A DNA stretch of 6,443 nucleotides, from the NCBI GenBank assembly GCA_036794395.1, contig DAIRGS010000382.1, positions 1 to 6,443 on the forward strand, given 5' to 3'. Source of the DNA: DASXMX01 sp036794395 (GTDB lineage: Bacteria; Planctomycetota; Phycisphaerae; Tepidisphaerales; Tepidisphaeraceae). The translations under genes were made by a program, and so were the position numbers. Position 1 is the first letter of the stretch, and the number at the start of each line of letters is the position of its first letter. Of the stretch, positions 6,401-6,443 are shown one piece after another. Under the pieces are notes generated by a model. It did not search any database. It was not told the origin of the DNA and saw only the letters and a list, made by a program, of their open reading frames with translations.

Positions 6401-6443
6401 ATCACCGCCGCGAGTAAGACGTACGACTCGACAACCTCAGCGT
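436..6443 (+). CDS. Giant modular secreted/surface protein: beta-helix, CBM6, Fn3, NPCBM, phosphoesterase, YDG/MBG repeats (3' end outside the window)
   Basis: One gene starts at ATG 436 in frame 1, is interrupted by ten Ns at 1924-1933, and continues in frame 2 from 1934 to the right edge without a stop. The bases flanking the Ns (1912-1923 and 1934-1945) are 11/12 identical. Merging them deletes 22 bases and gives a single open frame of about 1995 codons in the window. The order is: LESR motif, parallel beta-helix, CBM6-like, Fn3, NPCBM, two Fn3, SapM-like phosphoesterase, Fn3, Ig-like, and at least seven YDG/MBG repeats. There is no classical hydrophobic signal peptide; the first 40 residues are basic, as in other planctomycete proteins with the LExR-xLL motif. 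Known families predict an extracellular, carbohydrate-binding protein with phosphate-ester hydrolase activity and a long repeat stalk. The substrate and the C-terminal anchor cannot be seen. If the gap were not merged, the gene would look like two fragments, 436-1923 and 1934-6443. The existence of the gene is certain; its function is inferred. Confidence 0.88.
565..591 (+). other. N-terminal LESRIHLAA motif (planctomycete LExR-xLL-type)
   Basis: Residues 44-52 read LESRIHLAA, preceded by VYET and by a basic leader (MGRKMLGG, KTATGDKRAKR). Large extracellular proteins of planctomycetes often begin with a short charged leader, then a motif of the form LE-x-R-x-LLSA or LLAA, and then the first extracellular domain, in place of a normal Sec signal peptide. 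The fit is good at L, E, R, L and A, with His where Leu is usual. The motif's role in export is assumed from its occurrence and not proven here. Confidence 0.6.
607..1695 (+). other. Right-handed parallel beta-helix domain (PbH1 / pectate-lyase-like fold)
   Basis: Residues about 58-416. The domain opens with STIQAAVDAA and ITVDSGVYSE, typical of the first turn of these folds, followed by KSLTIRGAQ and NDVTIDGFTVQGN. A ladder of turns then follows: NVTIDSNFF (from 1114), NIRITNNTM (1219), NLTIQNNTI (1285), NVLIESNNIY (1366), GFTINYNNIYGN (1453) and SFNIQNNWWGASNGP (1567). The Asn at the inner corners and the closing NNWWGASNGP signature are hallmarks of beta-helix repeat proteins. Such domains often bind or cleave polysaccharides, but no catalytic acid cluster is obvious, so it may be a binding or structural module. 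It directly precedes the CBM6-like domain. Confidence 0.85.
1744..2221 (+). other. CBM6-like carbohydrate-binding domain, split by the N gap
   Basis: Residues about 437-588 after merging the gap. The start IQAVTFDQGG resembles the IQAEdFdqGG opening of CBM6. PYRATGVPTQTTADPGSAYD matches the ligand-side loop, and the merged sequence AAGQWLAYSV matches the family's aaGeWlaYtv core. The rest follows the family pattern: SGTYRVDFRIAS, GGTFHATIDGSS, GSQTWQTLS, AGQHSLKILFD and VSLHWLTL. The family binds polysaccharides such as xylan, beta-glucan or agar-type chains; the ligand here is unknown. The ten Ns fall inside the best conserved strand, and the Trp there is encoded only on the right side of the gap (TGG at 1940-1942, versus AGG at 1918-1920 on the left). 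Confidence 0.8.
1912..1945. other. Assembly gap (10 Ns) flanked by an overlapping 12-base end
   Basis: gggcaaaggctt at 1912-1923 and gggcaatggctt at 1934-1945 flank ten Ns and differ only at one base (A1918 versus T1940). This is what is expected when two contig ends that really overlap are joined as a scaffold with a fixed-length N spacer. Collapsing to one copy moves the downstream sequence by 22 bases, which converts frame 2 into frame 1 and gives the conserved CBM6 Trp. Confidence 0.85.
2240..2509 (+). other. Fibronectin type III domain 1
   Basis: Residues about 595-684: APLNLTAIPVTSSQVDLTWS, then FTVERSTDGANFALLATL, YADPGLAPSRSYFYRVEATN and SVGASSPSNVATVTT. The Trp of strand B, the YRV of strand F and the closing SNVATVTT are standard Fn3 features. 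It links the CBM6-like domain to the NPCBM domain and differs from the other three Fn3 domains in lacking the YRGTxxGGE loop. Confidence 0.88.
2525..2935 (+). other. NPCBM domain (novel putative carbohydrate-binding module)
   Basis: Residues about 690-826. The opening TQLSDISWVSATTGFG, the middle ITLRGTVYPRGIGTHAVSQI, then VYNLGGAYSGFTTDIGVDDE, SVVFQILGDN and the closing LVAGDAGDANAFDHADWAGP match the NPCBM family from end to end. The length, about 137 residues, is complete. The family is found next to catalytic domains of glycoside hydrolases (for example GH98 and GH27) and is thought to bind galactose-type sugars. Here the nearest catalytic module is a phosphoesterase and not a glycosidase. 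Confidence 0.92.
2948..3205 (+). other. Fibronectin type III domain 2
   Basis: Residues about 831-916: APTNLQASSAPNQVNLTWTA, YNIYRGTTVGGESATAIATN, YSDSSLTPGVTYYYKVAAVN and GGASTQSNEASAAP. It is clearly paralogous to Fn3-3 and Fn3-4, sharing the YRGTxxGGES loop and the TPGVTYYYKVxAVN strand. Confidence 0.92.
3218..3490 (+). other. Fibronectin type III domain 3
   Basis: Residues about 921-1011: APATPTGVQGFPAIGQVSLS, YKIYRGTSAGGESATAYAIN, FIDSGITPSVTYYYKVSAVN and FGESGKSSEVAVST. The YRG motif is 279 bases (93 residues) after that of Fn3-2, in keeping with tandem duplication. It ends immediately before the phosphoesterase. Confidence 0.92.
3497..4258 (+). other. Phosphoesterase domain (acid phosphatase / SapM-like, phospholipase C superfamily)
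   Basis: Residues about 1014-1267, 254 residues, a full-length catalytic domain of the bacterial phosphoesterase family that includes secreted acid phosphatases and the mycobacterial PI3P phosphatase SapM. Visible motifs in order: HIVIVIEEN (E3521 and N3524 correspond to the family's metal-binding EN), YINSLFQQGAYFSNYHAV, HPSQPNYLAMFSG (from 3623; its Ser is a candidate nucleophile), LTFTGYSEDLP, YARKHNPWSDF, VSFVIPNLDNDMHD (from 3941), DTWLQNNLGAYVTWAK, LVLTWDENGTG (Asp at 4076), GNQIPTAIVG and HYGLLRTIEDLYGLP (His at 4169). All the expected blocks are present, so it is probably active on phosphate monoesters or phospholipid-type substrates. The exact substrate cannot be read from sequence. 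It is unusual as an internal module flanked on both sides by Fn3 domains. Confidence 0.9.
4274..4543 (+). other. Fibronectin type III domain 4
   Basis: Residues about 1273-1362: APAPPTGLVPTPAVSQITLD, YSVYRAVTPGGEGGTPIASG, FVDSSLTPGTTYYYQVTAVS and SGESGRSTELSTATL. It is paralogous to Fn3-2 and Fn3-3, more so than to Fn3-1, so the phosphoesterase interrupts what looks like a run of related Fn3 units. Confidence 0.9.
4547..4846 (+). other. Bacterial Ig-like domain (Big_3-type, YGT...GTYxxT class)
   Basis: Residues about 1364-1463: SPAFSGLTASSSLTYGTTSI, LGGTLAAGTLIPTGNVVVTI, AINASTGAFSASVDTHLLPA and YTVTYSYAGTSSYNATSDAT, ending LTITP. The YGT start, the GNVVVTINGV strand and the YTVTYSYAGTSSY close are typical of the Ig-like repeats that sit ahead of MBG/YDG repeats in large surface proteins. 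It joins the Fn3 region to the repeat stalk. Confidence 0.8.
4847..5350 (+). repeat. YDG/MBG repeats 1 and 2 (252-base, 84-residue units)
   Basis: Unit 1 (4847-5098) and unit 2 (5099-5350) share the pattern LxVTA, RVYDGTT or KVYDATN, ATVxLxDNRVxGDxLT, KTVxVTGIALSGT or its counterpart, and NYTLxNST or NYALTTTT. The Tyr of the YD motif is at 4886 in unit 1 and 5138 in unit 2, 252 bases apart. These match the YDG/MBG family of beta-rich repeats found in long bacterial adhesin-like proteins. A stalk or adhesive role is inferred from the family. Confidence 0.88.
5351..6443 (+). repeat. YDG/MBG repeats 3-7 (exact 258-base, 86-residue units; last unit cut by the window edge)
   Basis: Units begin at 5351, 5609, 5867, 6125 and 6383. 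The Tyr (Phe in unit 4) of the YD motif falls at 5390, 5648, 5906, 6164 and 6422, exactly 258 bases apart four times running, with no insertion or deletion. The shared unit reads LTGSITASNKIYDATTAATL, TRTLTGVLGGDVVTLTGGTA, TFDTKNVGVAKTVTATGLTL and SGADAGNYxLxNPTETATAN (composite). Unit 6 carries the acidic variant FDTEDVEAGKTV in place of FDTKNVGxAKTV. The array continues beyond the window, so the total number of units is unknown. Confidence 0.93.

Noticed and set aside
5351..6443. CRISPR-like or other non-coding direct repeat array
   Set aside because: The 258-base periodicity is protein-level repetition with diverged third codon positions and an open reading frame throughout; there are no short identical repeats with unique spacers.

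Overview
The window reads as a contig from a moderately high-GC bacterium, most likely a planctomycete (possibly Phycisphaerae/Tepidisphaerales). The reasons are a very long modular extracellular-type protein with no classical signal peptide, an N-terminal LESRIHLAA motif resembling the LExR-xLL(S)A motif of planctomycete surface proteins, and a mix of beta-helix, CBM6, NPCBM, Fn3 and YDG/MBG modules. This is inference from domain style. No marker gene is present to fix the taxonomy.

Layout: positions 1-213 hold the 3' end of an unidentified gene with a Lys/Pro/His-rich C-terminus. Positions 214-435 are intergenic, with only weak promoter-like and RBS-like sequences. From 436 to the right edge there is one giant gene with no stop codon in the window. 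It is interrupted on paper by a 10-N run (1924-1933) that switches the reading frame from 1 to 2. The 12 bases on either side of the Ns are the same except for one base (gggcaaaggctt / gggcaatggctt). Merging them removes 22 bases, restores one continuous frame and rebuilds the CBM6 signature AAGQWLAYSV. The Ns are therefore best read as an assembly artefact and not as a biological frameshift. After that correction about 1995 codons lie in the window.

Domain order in the corrected protein (residue numbers assume the 22-base merge): N-terminal LESR motif (44-52); right-handed parallel beta-helix (about 58-416); CBM6-like (437-588); Fn3-1 (595-684); NPCBM (690-826); Fn3-2 and Fn3-3 (831-1011); SapM/acid-phosphatase-like phosphoesterase (1014-1267); Fn3-4 (1273-1362); bacterial Ig-like (1364-1463); then YDG/MBG repeats, two of 84 residues followed by units of exactly 86 residues, running off the edge.

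How it may work: the protein looks secreted or surface-displayed. Two carbohydrate-binding modules and a beta-helix could dock it on polysaccharide, a phosphoesterase would act on phosphate esters, and a long C-terminal repeat stalk would space these from the cell. This role is inferred. What the sequence shows is the domain order and the apparently intact phosphoesterase motifs. No RNA genes, CRISPR arrays, insertion sequences or convincing terminators were seen.
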